DNA from: Limanda limanda
Taxonomy: Eukaryota; Chordata; Actinopteri; Pleuronectiformes; Pleuronectidae
Direction of reading: 5' to 3'
Length of the DNA: 64,000 bases
Assembly (NCBI RefSeq): GCF_963576545.1
Contig: NC_083639.1
Span: 17,485,118-17,549,117 of the forward strand
The notes beneath the pieces were generated by a model that saw only the letters and a program-made list of their open reading frames with translations, searched no databases and was not told the DNA's origin. The translations under genes and the position numbers were made by a program. Below are positions 1-13,521 of this stretch, piece by piece (position 1 is the first letter of the stretch; each line of letters opens with the position of its first letter).

Positions 1-2189
1 AATGAAGAATTGTTACATATTATATATGTCAAGTTTTGATTGTGCATCCAGAAGCTCATTGACACATAAAAGTGCCCTTTTGTGCATAATTTTATTTTTA
101 ATTTCTTTGTTTTATTTTCTACAGTAAATTATAATTGGTTTACAGTGAAATTCTTTGTCTAAGGAGTAGAGAAAAAGGCAGATTTGTACAGCAAATACAG
201 TAAATACGCTGGTGAGCCATCTTTTCGCCGAATCACAGGCCCTCGGAGAGCTCAACTGCTTTCAATTCCTACAAAGCCTCCAGACAGGATTTTTCTCTCC
301 ATCTTCTGTCAGTTTTCCCCCGCGCTCTCAGTTGCCCCGTCTCTCTGTGTGAGTAAATGAATTCCCCCCTGATGGTAGGGGATGTGATGTGAGAGCAGCG
401 ATCGGGGCACTTTAATCTCAGAGATCCATCCTGGAGGTTTGTGCCCTGCCTCGTCACTCTCTGTTCAAACACTGAACTTCCTTACTAAGACGACAAGGAT
501 TACAGCGCAGCCATTCACCCGCCTCCTCTCATCTCACTACATCTCCCACCCTTTCATCCTCTCACTCTATCTCTCTCCCTCCATCTCATTCATCCGCGAC
601 ACAAATACACAAAAGCAGGAAGCGTTACGTGATGGCCTCAGTCAGATGCAGCGACCAACAATATTACAAATCCTCACGCAGAGGAAGTCCTGATCTGATG
701 AACAATATGCTGCTCACACACACACACACACACATAACCAACGCACACAATCACAATGAGCACATTTCACAGGCTGAAAAAAAGACCCAATACAAACAAC
801 TGCAGATTTGATTATTAGAACAGAGCACAAAACACTGTTTTGTTGTCAGTTAGAAAAATGAAATCAGTGAGAACCATGACAAACAAGGCAACACAAAAGC
901 AGCACTCAAATAAAACTCCATGAGCTGTGAAATTATGTTTTCAGACATCTGCACATCTAAATGACACAGATAGAGAAAACCGCAAATGAAACACTTCCCA
1001 CAATTCATGTGAAAACTCGTGTGGATTGACGTCAGTTGATCAGTGTGTTAAACTTATGTTATGTTAAGAATATGAATAGCCACAGAAGATTTGTTATAAT
1101 ATTTGAATTAATAGCTGTGTTAATACCATGTACTCACATTATAGACAGAAACACCTCCATATGAATGTTGGTGAGTCTGTTCTTTCAAGTGTTAGACTGC
1201 TCCTTTTCTCACCCAGAGGGGGGGGGGTATCCTGCTGATCTCCATCTGTCTGAGAGGTGCCATGCAACATCAACCCAAATTATCACATTACTCTGACATA
1301 TGACATTTATCATCAATAATGAGATGCTACAGTATCTGTTGATTTTATCCTATTTTAGACCAAATGTCTGCAAACATCTGGCTGCCTGTATGTGGAACGC
1401 AAAACTCCCACACCATGCATCATATCTTCTTAAGCATTAACACAGGACAAGAGAACTGTCCATTCCAAACAGGACGGGTTAGAACGACCACAGCACTGGT
1501 CAGGCAAATACTTTATAGCTTTCTTCTGTGCCAGGATTTAATTCCTGCGAGGCTATAAAACAGCAATTTAATTAAAGTCGAGTAGAAAAACACACAACTC
1601 ATTTAAACTGCTTACATTTATGAAAAACAATAAAATAATATGTAACCTAACGAATGACAAAAAACAGCAATATTAAAGGGTGACAACAGACATAAAAATT
1701 GACATTTAAAATCACATGTTCACGTGCTGAGAGCACTGGGAGTGGGAGGGGATTGAGTGATCGATGCTGTGGTGGTAAGAGACAGGAAGGGTACATTTCA
1801 ATTCTTAAAACAATTTCAATGACTCATTTGAAAAACGTTGGAACTAGTCCTACATCGTGCATCACTCTGCCCAGACTCCGATCTCTCCGTCTTTCCTCAT
1901 CCTCCTCTCAGTCACGTCTGTGTCCTCATGCAACAGTGAAACCTGATGAATGTGTCGCTGAAATGAACAGCTCTCTTAGTCACAGCCCTAAAAATGCAAA
2001 TCATCACACCTAGATGGAAAGTTAGAAATGTTTACTCTTTTTTTTGGCTTAAGGGCAAGAGTGTTATTAATGCAGAACCCATCAACATATTTAATGTGTA
2101 TTGTACTGGGAGATTACCTAATGTAATTTATAATTCTGAGCACATGTGTTGGGCAAGGCCCAGTGACCTGACTTAGAACAAAGAGTCGT
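1..2189. other. gene-free AT-rich stretch
   Basis: No exon, RNA gene or clear repeat apart from a short CA tract near 714-732. Open frames are short and lack family resemblance. Confidence 0.6.
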
Positions 2190-3440
2190 AAAACCTTAGG
2201 CCAGGCTCGGGAAACCCCTTACATTAGAAATCCAGCATGGAGCGCTTATCTCCATGTGGCAGCAGATCACTTCCTGGGTCCTGTGAGGGCCCCCACTGTA
2301 AGCCCGCCCCTGGGGGCCAAATCCTGACAATTCAATTGGCCGGGGGCCACACTGACCCCTGACCCCTCCTCCCAGGGGGGAGTCACCTAGAACATGACTT
2401 AAATAGGCTGAGCTCACAGAAACCTTGCTCTCTTCACTCCGATGCTGATGTGACAACGGGACCCCCCCCCCCGGGGTCTCACCAGTTAACCCAGCAACTT
2501 AAGGAGGCAACTAACTTCTTTCTCTCTTTCCTCCGATGCTGACGTTCCCATCAGGCCCTTTCGGGTCTGTCCAGAGGTTCCAGCAACTTAAGGAGGGAAC
2601 TACTTTTCTCTTAACTGCTCTTTTTCACTCCAGCACTGACGTTCCAGTTAGGCCTCCTCAGGTCTGACCAGAGGTTCCCGTTGCTTAAGGAGGCAATAAG
2701 AATTCATTTCATTCATTTATCTTAGTCGACGTTTTTATTTTGGAAAGGACCTTTCCTGTTTTAACTTGGAAAGATCAAACAGGAAATTGCTCGCTGGACG
2801 ATCTCAAACTGTTTCATTTTCCCCACGGACTTTACTTTTGTTTTTCCCAACGATCTACAAACGGCCTCAAACCAGCCGTCCCCTGCAGAAGCGCAACGTT
2901 CATCCCGCTGAGGAGTAAGAGGCAATCCACTCCGTTCCTGTAAAACAGCACGTTCTCCGCTGTTACAGAAGAAGACGAAGTTTCATTCCGTCAAGGCAGC
3001 ACGAATAATTCGCTTCCTTTTCCGGTCCAGCGGCCGAGCCCGGAGCTCCGCTCGTGAGAGAGACCACGTGATTCACTGGCCCCCGACACATTCGCGCCGA
3101 GTCGCAGGCACATCGCGAGGGTTGTACAGTAAGAGCCTTGATTATCTGGGCAGATGTTAGTTTTGATACGTAGCATATTGTTTAATATTTGATTGTATCT
3201 GTTGCGAGACCGCTGAGTCTCATTGTTTTAGCCGGCTACGACGAACCGCTACTTCCGGTTCATTTCCGGGTTTTGTGTTAGTGGTTGAGCTGCGAGGAAA
3301 GCCTCCAGCCACGCTGTTAACGTCTGTGTTAGTCTGCAGTGAGTTTACCGATCAGAACCTCAGCCCACAACGTCCGCTTTGGGCTGAGTGGTTAAATCAC
3401 TGTTAATCTATCTCTGGCGTATTTTTAAGAGCTTCTTTGA
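2190..3440. repeat. GC-rich repeat-like block with 3 tandem ~90-bp units
   Basis: Three diverged units begin near 2424, 2517 and 2611. Each holds CTCC(G/A)(A/G)(T/C)GCTGA or a similar motif, a Cys-T/CAGG stretch and (A/T)GC(A/T)(A/T)CTTAAGGAGG or a close variant. Downstream, 2950-3400 is CpG-rich with two ETS-like motifs (ACTTCCGG at 3251 and TTCCGGG at 3264). It may be retroelement LTR or leader sequence, or an unannotated promoter. No coding exon was recognised. Confidence 0.45.
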
Positions 3441-3454
3441 ACTCTCCTTACATG

Positions 3455-3456
<2 letters not shown>

Positions 3457-3516
<60 letters not shown>
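3457..3516. repeat. (CT)n microsatellite
   Basis: Almost pure CT dinucleotide array of about 29 units. Confidence 0.95.
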
Positions 3517-3518
<2 letters not shown>

Positions 3519-3732
3519 AAACCGACCTATACACACTTCTGACCTGTATTTATAATACAGGTCATGTCACATAGTTAAATCTATGCTTAGAGAGGCTGAA
3601 CACATCTGGAAACCATTCGGCCCCCAAAGCCAAGCAGAGATAAGAATTCTCTTTGTCTAAAATTTCCTTTGTGTAATTCATGTGACGACCACCAGTGTGC
3701 GCTCCGGCCACATGGTGTCATTAACATAGACT

Positions 3733-3913
3733 CCATCTTGAATAACGCAAGTTAACCCACCATTTTGAGTCTATTATTGCCACGCCTCCGCTCTCTCTCT
3801 CCTCCCATCCTGGCTCTAAATTCATAACGGCTCCGCCATCTTGTTTGTAGTCAATCCGCCATTTTGAGAGTTTTTAGGCCTTGATTCCACGAATCATGAT
3901 CGGCCTCCATCTT
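3733..3913 (+). promoter_or_regulatory. cluster of five YY1-like CCATNTT motifs
   Basis: CCAT(C/T)TT occurs at 3733, 3760, 3836, 3859 and 3907, several in the context CCGCCAT(C/T)TTG that matches the YY1 consensus, all in the same orientation. Binding is inferred only from the motif. Confidence 0.4.
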
Positions 3914-3964
3914 AGATGTGATGTCACTACGCGTCATCGCCACGCCCCTTCTTTTTCTCTCTCT

Positions 3965-4005
<41 letters not shown>

Positions 4006-4040
4006 TGATGGACACAGACAGATGCATACACACTCAGATA

Positions 4041-4360
4041 CACATAGGTGGATACATGTGTTTTCTAAATTGTGATAAATGCTGCTGCTGTTGTGATCTT
4101 TGAAATATGGGAGTTTGTAAAAATGATAAATCATTAAATAACACTAACTTTATTTCACACACACACACACAGACACACACACACAGAGAGACACTTTGAC
4201 ACAGACACACACACACACAGACAGACAGACATACATAGGTAGACCGCAGGTTGTCCATGTATTTTCTGAATTGTGATAAGTGCTGCTGCTGTGTTTATCT
4301 TTGAAATATCGGAGCTTGTTAAAAGGATAAATCATTGAATAACATTATAACTTTATTTCC
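4041..4360. repeat. tandem duplication with microsatellite boundary
   Basis: Two diverged copies of about 120 nt (4041-4160 and 4233-4360) share TGTGATAA(A/G)TGCTGCTGCTG, TTTGAAATAT and GATAAATCATT(A/G)AATAACA. Each copy is preceded by a CA/CAGA microsatellite. Confidence 0.75.
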
Positions 4361-4399
4361 CCTTTTTAATAAATACTTTTGTAATTAAAGTATCTGTAG

Positions 4400-5531
4400 T
4401 CTGTGATTATTTGTGCATATGTATGTGATTGCAGCTGGATTATGATCGCCTGTGCTCGAACTTAGAAGCCTTCACTTTTTATTAAGTAATCGTTAATATT
4501 AAAATATTGACATTATTAATTTGACATTTATCATTATGAGACTGATAATTATAGCTTGACATCGTTGGTCCCTGGGAAACCAGGGTGGTGCCCCCCTTTC
4601 TCAATTATTAATATAGATAGTATTATTCTTAAATTGATAATTTTATTGTTTTGACTAATTATTTTCATTATTCTTGGTTGATAACCTTATCATTGTTAAT
4701 TGATAGCTTGTACTTTCTAATTGATAATTCCTATTTTCTCATTAGTGGTTTTATTGTTATTTGACTACTGATCATCTTTAATTAATAATTTAATTATTTT
4801 TGATAGATAATTTTTATTTTAATAATCATATTTCATGATTATTAATAATTAGCCAACGTCAAGTCTACTCCTATTGCACAACACATGTTATTGTTTCTTT
4901 CATTTGGTACTGTGCAGCGTGTTTAAACATTGTCCACATTTACATAGAGCTTCGATAAATCAGCCATTACTGAAGCAGAGGGAAAACATTCCAGCCCCTT
5001 TCAGAGGGAGCGAGAGCAGCAATAATTAATTTACACTTAATTGTGCTGGCCACATCCACACTTTAACTGCTGCTATGAGTAGAGCAGACAAATAATGACT
5101 CTCTCTCTCTCTCTCAGAGCGGCCGTTATCACGGAACGAGGCCCAGATCATCTGAGTCTGGCCAACCTGTTGACATGGTCTTGTCACAGCAGGGGACATT
5201 TTGGTTTCACCTTGTATGCGCCATTAGAGGGTGAAACCTGTGTGAAATCAAATTGCGTGAAATAGAGGAAATAGCAGGAGTCCGACCTCCTTCCCTTCAA
5301 AAGCTCCAGAGTTAAACTGCCCCTTTAGCAAACTGATCTCAGGTGGTCATGAAGCTGCCTCTGATAAATATCACTGCTAAGCCCTTCACACATTAGGGCT
5401 TCACATATTAAACCACTGTGGTAGTTAATAACTTCCAGCACCTTGATGTTGTTCAGTTAAACAGCTGTAGCTTTAATTCTCTTATTGAGTCAACACACAC
5501 ACACACACACGCACACACACACGCACACACA

Positions 5532-5566
<35 letters not shown>

Positions 5567-8214
5567 CCACACACACACACACTCACATTATATAAGTTCT
5601 TTTGACCTTACATGTCCCGACAGTTAATTTTACAGCAATATTGTTCTCTGAGCCAGAATGAGCATAAATAAACATTTAAATAACTTTGCAAACATAATGA
5701 AACTCACTCGCTCTACAAAACTTTGCCTGGTATTGTTTTACACAAACCTTTGCTGAGGAGTTACAGCACAGATGTTGTGGAGCGAACCACAGTGACAGTG
5801 AATAAAAATAGTAACAGGAAGGCTGCCAGTGTGTCTCATTGTTCAGAGACGGAGAGCTGGCAAAGCTTCAAGTTTCTGACACAGCTGACAAATATGGATT
5901 TTGGGGGACAGATGCCACTGCTGATATTAGAGAGTAAAAAATTCCAACACTGAAAAATTGGTCGATAGATATATAAAATTGGCAATGATTCCTAAAATAA
6001 AGTTAAGTCCTTATGACACATAAAGGTAAGTTTACAGTTTCAGCATGAACTTTAGTATATATAACGATACATACAAATGCAATACATCTTGAATTGTAAA
6101 CATACATGCACTGATTTTTCAGCATTGTTAAGTCTGTAAAATAAAAGTTTTCATTTTGGCAAATGTACCATTATTTCTGTGAAAGACTTTTTCGCAGAAA
6201 TAATGAAGAGAGTAGAGAGTAGAGAGTTTGTGCAGCTTGGTCCAAAGACACATCGACTGCTCACTTTAGGGAAACTGTGGAAATAAACGTTCAAATATTC
6301 AACTTAAATCCACTGGAATAATACATTCAAATCTGGTTTAAATTGGCAGAGAACTTCATACGGTAACAATTCCAACTTAACGATTGTGACCATACGTTTG
6401 TAGGTGTCACATATTTGAATAATTCATCAGAGTGAGTGGGGAAAGTCTTTCCACCATGCTGCTTCCTGAAAACAACCTTCAGGGTGGGCTTGATTGCTCC
6501 CATCACTCTTTGGAGGACAGCTGTAACTCTCACACGGTGGGACCCCTAAGACTCCATCAATGGGGTGACGTGGAGTTTTTCCATTTTACTCTGGCAAAAT
6601 GCTCGGAAATGAGAAGCTAAAAAACTAATGTCCTGCCTGGAGGAGTGAAGGGACGATCCTCCCACTTCGTTTCATCGTCATCAGAGGAGGTATCCCCTAG
6701 TTGTCCATCACAATGTGATTACTGAAGAAACAGAGGGAACTTAGACCGGATACAGAGCGAAATGGGCTGCAGCTGATTGAAGTGAGCATGTAGATGCAGC
6801 GGAGATGAGATGACTGAAGTCTAAAGAGTTCCATTAGAGGGGAATCTCAGAGTGAAATAGAACAGTAAAGTACCTATCAAGTATTGAAGATGTTCAATAT
6901 CATTTACACATCCATTCTGAGCTAAATCGGCTCTACACGCTGTCATATGTGATGTTATTATGACTAGAATGACAGATATCGATATGAAATGATCACAACT
7001 TACTTAAAACTGAACCATCTGAACAATGTTTCATTGGCAGTTTTATTAGTTGACAAAGGAATAGTTTAACATTTGTAGAAAAACACTCATTCAAGTCTGA
7101 CTGTCAAATCTAAAGGTCACTAATTAACATGAATTTAATCCGCACAAAAACCGAAGAGTAAAGACAACACGCTTTGGTTTTAAGGTTTGTTTGTTGCCAA
7201 AATATTTCTTGGCAGATTTTTGTTGCAGCAGCAGTTTAGACAAAATTGCTGTTTTCCTTCGTTGCCAGTGTGTTTTTGTCACACTAGGTTAATTGGCTGC
7301 TGGCTAACCAAGAAAATGAAGTGTATTTTCCAAAAAGTTGATCCGTTCCTTTAAGACCGCCATTTATCACGACTGAATTTGCTGCCATGTCATTAATCAG
7401 CGTGGCAGTTTGCTATTTGTCTGGCCAACAGTGCCAATAAAGTTTATTCAAACTACAGCTTCACCTATAAAACAACAAGTCATTAGTTTTGCTACATTTC
7501 TGTGGATGATAAACTATTAAGCTCAGCCGATTCAGATACACAAGACTTTGAAACAGCTGATCTGTAACAGGCATCACAGGAGCCAAAATAGACGCACAAA
7601 TCCATCTGGAGTGGACACAACCAAGACTGAAGATTAATTAATGATTCTAATAGAGCTTAACAATGTGGTTCTGGAAGGAAAAATGTCATTAATTTTCTGA
7701 AAAGTAACCATCTAATGTCGACTTACTACAAGCTAAGAGAGCTTGAAAAATATGATATGCTCCTGCAGAAGCCACAAGTCTTTATGATTACATTTAAGAA
7801 CAATTTCTTTGATTAGTGACGTCAATGAGAAGTTCTAGATTACATAACTGTGAAATCATGTCGGCAACGATCATTCAGCGTGAATACACTAGGTTAGCAC
7901 ATTGAAACATTATACAAACATATAGAAGGCAATATGTACAATATATTTGAACACTATATTAATGACAAGGTTAAATTAAAAAGAAGCACTGGAAGTCATT
8001 GGAAATGGATTCACAAAGGTTTATGGGATGCGTAGTACTTTCAAAAATGTTCGTGTCTCTGCCCCAGCGATAGATTATTATTTTATTTTTTAATCCTCTT
8101 TTTAATCAAATGTTTTATTATCATAATTCATCATAGAGCTGGTCGGCCTTAAGGCTTTAAACTCTTTTTATGATATTTTTCTGAAACATCAGTGGAGAAG
8201 ATGACATGAAATCT
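4400..8214. other. gene-free stretch, possible conserved noncoding blocks
   Basis: Nothing coding. 4430-4860 is very AT-rich with many TGATAATT-like motifs. 4960-5070 and 7370-7450 are less repetitive, with homeodomain-type TAAT cores, and look like candidate enhancers on composition only. Confidence 0.35.
5491..5582. repeat. (CA)n microsatellite
   Basis: Interrupted CA array with GC, TA and AA interruptions. Confidence 0.95.
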
Positions 8215-8405
8215 TAGGGTCGTAGGGGCTGGAGCAGATATTGGGCGAGAGGCTGGATTCACCCTGGACAGGTCGCCAGTGTCTCACAGGGACAAACACA
8301 CAGAGACAAACAACCAGTCACTCTCACATTCACACTTACAATCAATTTAAAGTCTCCTTAACCTAACCCCAATCTGCAAACTACACACAGAAAGGATCTG
8401 GCCAA
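8215..8405 (+). repeat. dispersed repeat (GGGCGAGAGGC..CACCCTGGACAGGTCGCCAG)
   Basis: A recognisable teleost interspersed segment: GGCTGGA, GGGCGAGAGGC, CACCCTGGACAGGTCGCCAG, AGGGACAAACACA, AACCTAACCCCAATCTGCA. Diverged. Family not assigned with certainty. Confidence 0.55.
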
Positions 8406-9475
8406 GGAGCCAAGATTTATTTTGTGTTACATTTTGGTTTTATTAAATTATATTATAATCTTGTTTTCCTTTTTTTTTTCATTTGTGTCCTGAACAAGAC
8501 ACTTCCATGCAGGCTGAAGTGTTGTGTCAACAACTTTCATCCAAAATGTGAGGCAGGAGAAATTCTTTACAAGGTTTACACAAATGATATTTCTCTGTTT
8601 TAACAGAACATCTTTTCATCCAAACTCAATTCCTCCCAATAATGACCGAGTTCATATAATCATGACAGCAGAATCATATTCATCAAATGAGCATCACTCC
8701 GCCAGTTCATCGCTGCAGAGATGAACAGAGGAGGGGGAGAAAAAAAACAATAATGTTCCTCAGCTCTAAATTGTGTTTGCTGATAGCGCTGCTGCTTGGC
8801 TGGCTGTTGATGGATATTACTTCCCATGCCGTTCCCCAGGCCGTTGTGTGGAGCAGTGCCTTTTGAAATGAGCGATTGTGCGGTGCTCCCCTTAAACTAG
8901 TTCAGCGCGACATCATTCATCATCTCCAGCGGCGCCAGCGGGGAGCAGCAGCATCCCCACGTCTGCCAGTCACAATGGGGTTACAGGGAGGATCGCTGTC
9001 TGCAACCCCACGACGCTGCACTTCACACCGGGCCACAGAGATGACACAAACCTTCACCTTTCACACACCCCTGAAACAACAGCACCACGGCGGGTGGAGC
9101 TATTTTGGAAGCCACTCTACAAGTCATGCCACCCTGTATTAACACCAAAACACTCGCCAGATAGAGTTGTCCTGAGGGTGGAGCACAGTGCACCCGCAAT
9201 ATATCATCCGCACACAAAAAACTGGGGGACAAGAACATCTTTTAACAGCCTCTTCCTGTTTTTATGTTTAACACTTTTTTATAGGTTTTCTTTGGGTAAT
9301 CAATACAATTATACAATTACACATCCCAAATCTGATGGATATACCCCTACCCACAATAAGACCCACCCACCCCCAGCCAGCCTACCCCATGCAGCAGAAG
9401 TACATTAAGAGAGACTTTAGAATGTATATATATATGTATATAGGAATATTAGATTATTACAATACAATTACAAAC

Positions 9476-9650
9476 AACACTGCTGCAAGACAAAGCAGAG
9501 AAAAGAAAGAAAGAAAGAGGAAAATAAAATAAAAAAAATATTAAATTAAAATAAATTAATAAATTAAAAAAATAAATCAGTAAATAGGTAAATACAATTT
9601 AAAAGAAAAAAAAATAAAGGAGGGAGAGGGGAGGGGAGGGGGGGTGGTTG
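9476..9650. repeat. A/purine-rich low-complexity tract
   Basis: AGAAA and AAATAAAT motifs grading into GGGGA repeats. No gene. Confidence 0.8.
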
Positions 9651-11764
9651 CCATCTAATCTTTCTCTTGTAGTGGGCTTTGTATGCTCTCATAGTACGAC
9701 AAGAAAGGGGTCCAGGTTCTCTCAAAGCTCTGTATACGGAGCCTTTCAGAGTATATCTGATTTTCTCCAGTTTCAGCCTCTTCCTGTTTTTAAACTAATA
9801 TTTCTCACTTACATGAATAAACTCCATATTGACGGATGTCCAGGTCTGTACAATCAATTTTCAGCTTAGCAAACTGGCACAATGACGGTTCGCCTCATTA
9901 AAACCTGCTGTTTACTGCCTCACTCCCTTTGTCACTGCTCCAGTTCCAGGCTGTGCTTACTATGCATCTGAAAATCCATCTAAAAACCCACCCTTCACAA
10001 TTCTTCAGTCTGTGTACATCTGTGTAGAAAACTGCTTGCATGGGTACAAATATATTGTAAGCAGTTAATTTAAGGCTGACTTTGGATCAGCTCCTATATT
10101 GGAATACATTAGCCACAGTGTAAAAGGGCAAAGCTGAGCTCAGCATCTCTCCGGCACACATTTGAATTTTGATTTCCAAAAACATTTTGAAGTGACTTTT
10201 TTTCCTTTACCACAACATTATTGTCTGGGATTTTAATGGACTTAACTTGAAGTGCTTCCAAAGTGCAGCAGCTGCAGCAGCAGAGTCTCTACCTGCTGCA
10301 GAGCTGCAGCTGCTGTTGGCCACGAGAGACTGGCAAAAGACTAAATAAAACTGTGCTGTGTCCTCTCTGCGTGTGCTGCAGTCTCTAAGTGGTGAAGAGG
10401 AACATCCACAAAGTGTGTAATCGTACAAAAGAGATAAATCGAGGCCAAACTGGCATTAAATGTTCATTTCAGCAGTTACCATGACTAGTAAACTGTCTTC
10501 ATGCTGACCTTTGTGGGAACAGCCTGAGAGTCCAAGACAGAGGAAGCTATTGTAGCTCATTAGCTTCACAAAACATGGAAGGATTACACAGTTGTATGAG
10601 AGAGGAGTCAATGCTACACATCTGCTCTTGAACTATGATAAGCTTTAATGTGTTATATACCTGTAAGCGAGTGATGAACAGATTGCTATAGTTGAGAGTT
10701 AGCACTTATCTTGATTTCTGGTTTTGCAGTGGTGGGATGTAGTCATGTGGATTTATTTTCAGGTAATTTCCTTTTTACTCCAATACAATTTAACTATGCT
10801 ATACTATGTTCAGATTGTAGAATCAATAATGGCTGGTTCCAAAAGTACATTTCTCATTCATTTTTTCCAATGGCGTTTCAGAAAATCATTGACCATATAA
10901 TATTTGATTCAAAGGAAAAGAATATTGGAAAATGGGGGAAAAAAGGTAAAATACTGTGTACATAATTGTTTGAAATTGAAGGAGCTACACATTCCATCAA
11001 CCACTGCAAATGATCCCTTTCCAACGACATCCAGCGCTTCTTCTTGAACTGAACCTTGTTGTAATGATTTTCACTCCTTTGAACTTTTGTCCTCATCTCT
11101 GAGAAACCGCAGCATGTTAGAAAGAGAAGTCATGGCTGCTCTGTGGGAAACATAATGTAAAGCTGAACGTTACCTGGGGTTGTGGGTAGTGTAGTACTTC
11201 TCCTTGACATTACGGGGAAGAACCACAATTTTTACTTAAACGGCAGTTGATATCATATGGACTTGTGGTTTCAACAAGAGCATTTAGGATTGTTTTTACA
11301 AGCCACAAGCTTGTGGTTAGTCTACTTGGTTGGTTACAATATTATTTATAAAAATCTATATTCAGAAAGCAAATGGGATTTTTTTGTTACAGGACCACAC
11401 TGATTGGTTCACCGGTTTAATCAAAGCTTGCAGGTAACATAATAATATTACACATTAGCCCTCACTGATTTGGTAGAGGCCACTGCCAAGACTAAGCCAT
11501 AATGATGTAGACTGTTGGACTGGGGATACACTCTGCAAGTACTTCTACTATTAATACTTTTATAAACTTTGAAACTTATTTTTATTTGTACTTTTACTTA
11601 AATGTTTGAGTGCGTCCTTCACCACTGCTGGTTTGCACTGTGGTCGTTAATTCACCATCAGCCCTGTAAGCATTTACTTCATCACTTGACTTCTAGCACT
11701 GAATATATCACAATCCAACCCTCAATTATTAACTGAGATGAAAAAATGTATTTGATTTATTCCT

Positions 11765-11765
<1 letters not shown>

Positions 11766-11831
<66 letters not shown>
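11766..11831. repeat. (CA)n microsatellite
   Basis: Uninterrupted CA array of more than 30 units. Confidence 0.95.
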
Positions 11832-11832
<1 letters not shown>

Positions 11833-13289
11833 TTGAACATTATCATTTATATTGTCCTCTCCAAATAATACTGAGCTGCTGTTATTCCCATATGTGACAA
11901 ACAGACCCAGACCAGGGTATTTCAAATTTCATTAATGATGACGTTTTGATTGCAGTTATAGTTTTATTCCAGCATAATGCTTTTGCTTGAAACAAGTTAT
12001 TGGCACAGTATTATTGATTATGGTGCGTCAGCTCAGTCATTTCTCACTCACCCCTGTGACTTGTGTGGGATGAACCTGAGTCACAGGCTTGTAAGACAGA
12101 TCGATAGGCAGATAAGATTATCTATATGTATATATTCAAGGAATAGCATAGTGTTACTGTAACACCACAAGCTTTACAATGATACATTGCGTCGAGATAT
12201 GTCGGCAGTGAATTGTATAAATATGTCAAGCAACACTCTCCCAGTTGTTTTTCTCGCTGTACACAGGTGCAAAAACAAAAAGGGTTTTTAATCATAAATG
12301 AATTCAGCAGCAGGTTTAGAGCTATGAAATAAAAGAGGATTTCTAAAGTGTTGCCTAGGGCGCATAGCTCGGCCATATGAATAACGTCAGCACACACCTC
12401 TACTCTGCCTCGCCTGGCACTGGTGAGCATTTGATCAGAGGGCATAAGTGGAGTTCACCATCACTTTCCATTACGCTCTATAAGGAAATGTCGCCTTTTA
12501 TCAGAAGTGCAGTAAAAACTGTATGTGTCTGATAAGAAACCAGCCACAATGGAGCCATGCCATCACAAACCTTCCTTTAACAAACATTTTACAGCTCTGC
12601 CTAATTTTGTCAAATTTTTCAGAATGGGATTGATTCTGGCATGAATATACAATTGTGTAATTCTTATACCAAGATGAATGTGCTCTGATTTTTTACCCTC
12701 ACATATAGTGTGAATCCTGACAGAGACACTGCAAAACAAGTGTTGCTGGACAATGATGACAGACAGACACTGCTGTGAAGCCCCAGCCTTCATTTACAGC
12801 TGTTCAGCATCATTTGCCAGATATATTTGCAAAATGCAATATGAATCCATTTAAATGAACTTTATTTTCTCCTTTACTGGGGGAAAGACGCCCTTAAAAT
12901 GCAAGCACCAATCACAGTGATCCAGGGTTGTATGTTCTAACACTCTTTGTGATTGACAAACGATATTGCAGGGCTGCAAACAAGATACTAAAAACATATT
13001 TAAATGGTTTAGTTTCATAGTACATTTCACTTACTGCAGCTTCAAAACTGATTACATCGAGATTCAAGTTCAATTACTTATAAGTGCCATCATCTGACAG
13101 CTGTGTGTTTCCACTGTGTCCGGGGTAGTGGTGCGATTATAAGAAAACAAGAGAGGTGACCAAAGACTCATTACTTCAATCACTGTCAACACGTCAGGGC
13201 AGCATCAAAGGAAATGAGCAGATGAGTTTTATCGTATATAAAGTGACTATTTAAAATCTACATACTGTGTGTGTGGGGGTGTGTCTATC

Positions 13290-13521
13290 TATAGTTATGA
13301 GGGCCAAATGTGGTTCAATACCATCATCGTGAGGACATTTTTGACGTTGAGAGGACAATTTGTCTGGTCCTCACAGATTCAAAGGGCTGTCTGAGGGTTA
13401 ACACTTTTAGGATTAATATTAAGTTTATCTTAGGGTTAGGGTAAGGCATTTAGGTGTGATAGTTAAGGTTAGGGTAAGGGGTTAGGGTTCCAGTATGACA
13501 GTAAGTGTCCTCACAACTATA
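13290..13521. mobile_element. MITE-like repeat with TTAGGG-like interior, copy 1
   Basis: Ends are TATAGTTATGAGG (13290-13302) and CCTCACAACTATA (13509-13521), imperfect inverted repeats with one mismatch. The interior holds several degenerate TTAGGGTTAGG motifs. GT-rich simple sequence flanks both sides. A second copy is at 23152. This is a dispersed family of teleost genomes, not interstitial telomere. Confidence 0.65.

Larger units (their letters stand above)
8406..13289. other. gene-free stretch
   Basis: Apart from low-complexity and CA tracts, nothing was recognised. 8760-8960 is unusually balanced in composition with GC-rich words and is a possible conserved noncoding segment. A CAG/CTG-rich patch lies at 10262-10318. 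Confidence 0.4.

Noticed and set aside
3881..4335. Several overlapping short open frames
   Set aside because: They translate CA/GT and CT arrays (Thr-His or Val-Cys runs) and are not genes.
12122..12445. 107-codon minus-strand open frame
   Set aside because: No similarity to a known family and no splice context.
13420..13500. Interstitial telomere repeat
   Set aside because: TTAGGG-like motifs are degenerate and lie inside a repeat that recurs at 23.2 kb with the same ends.
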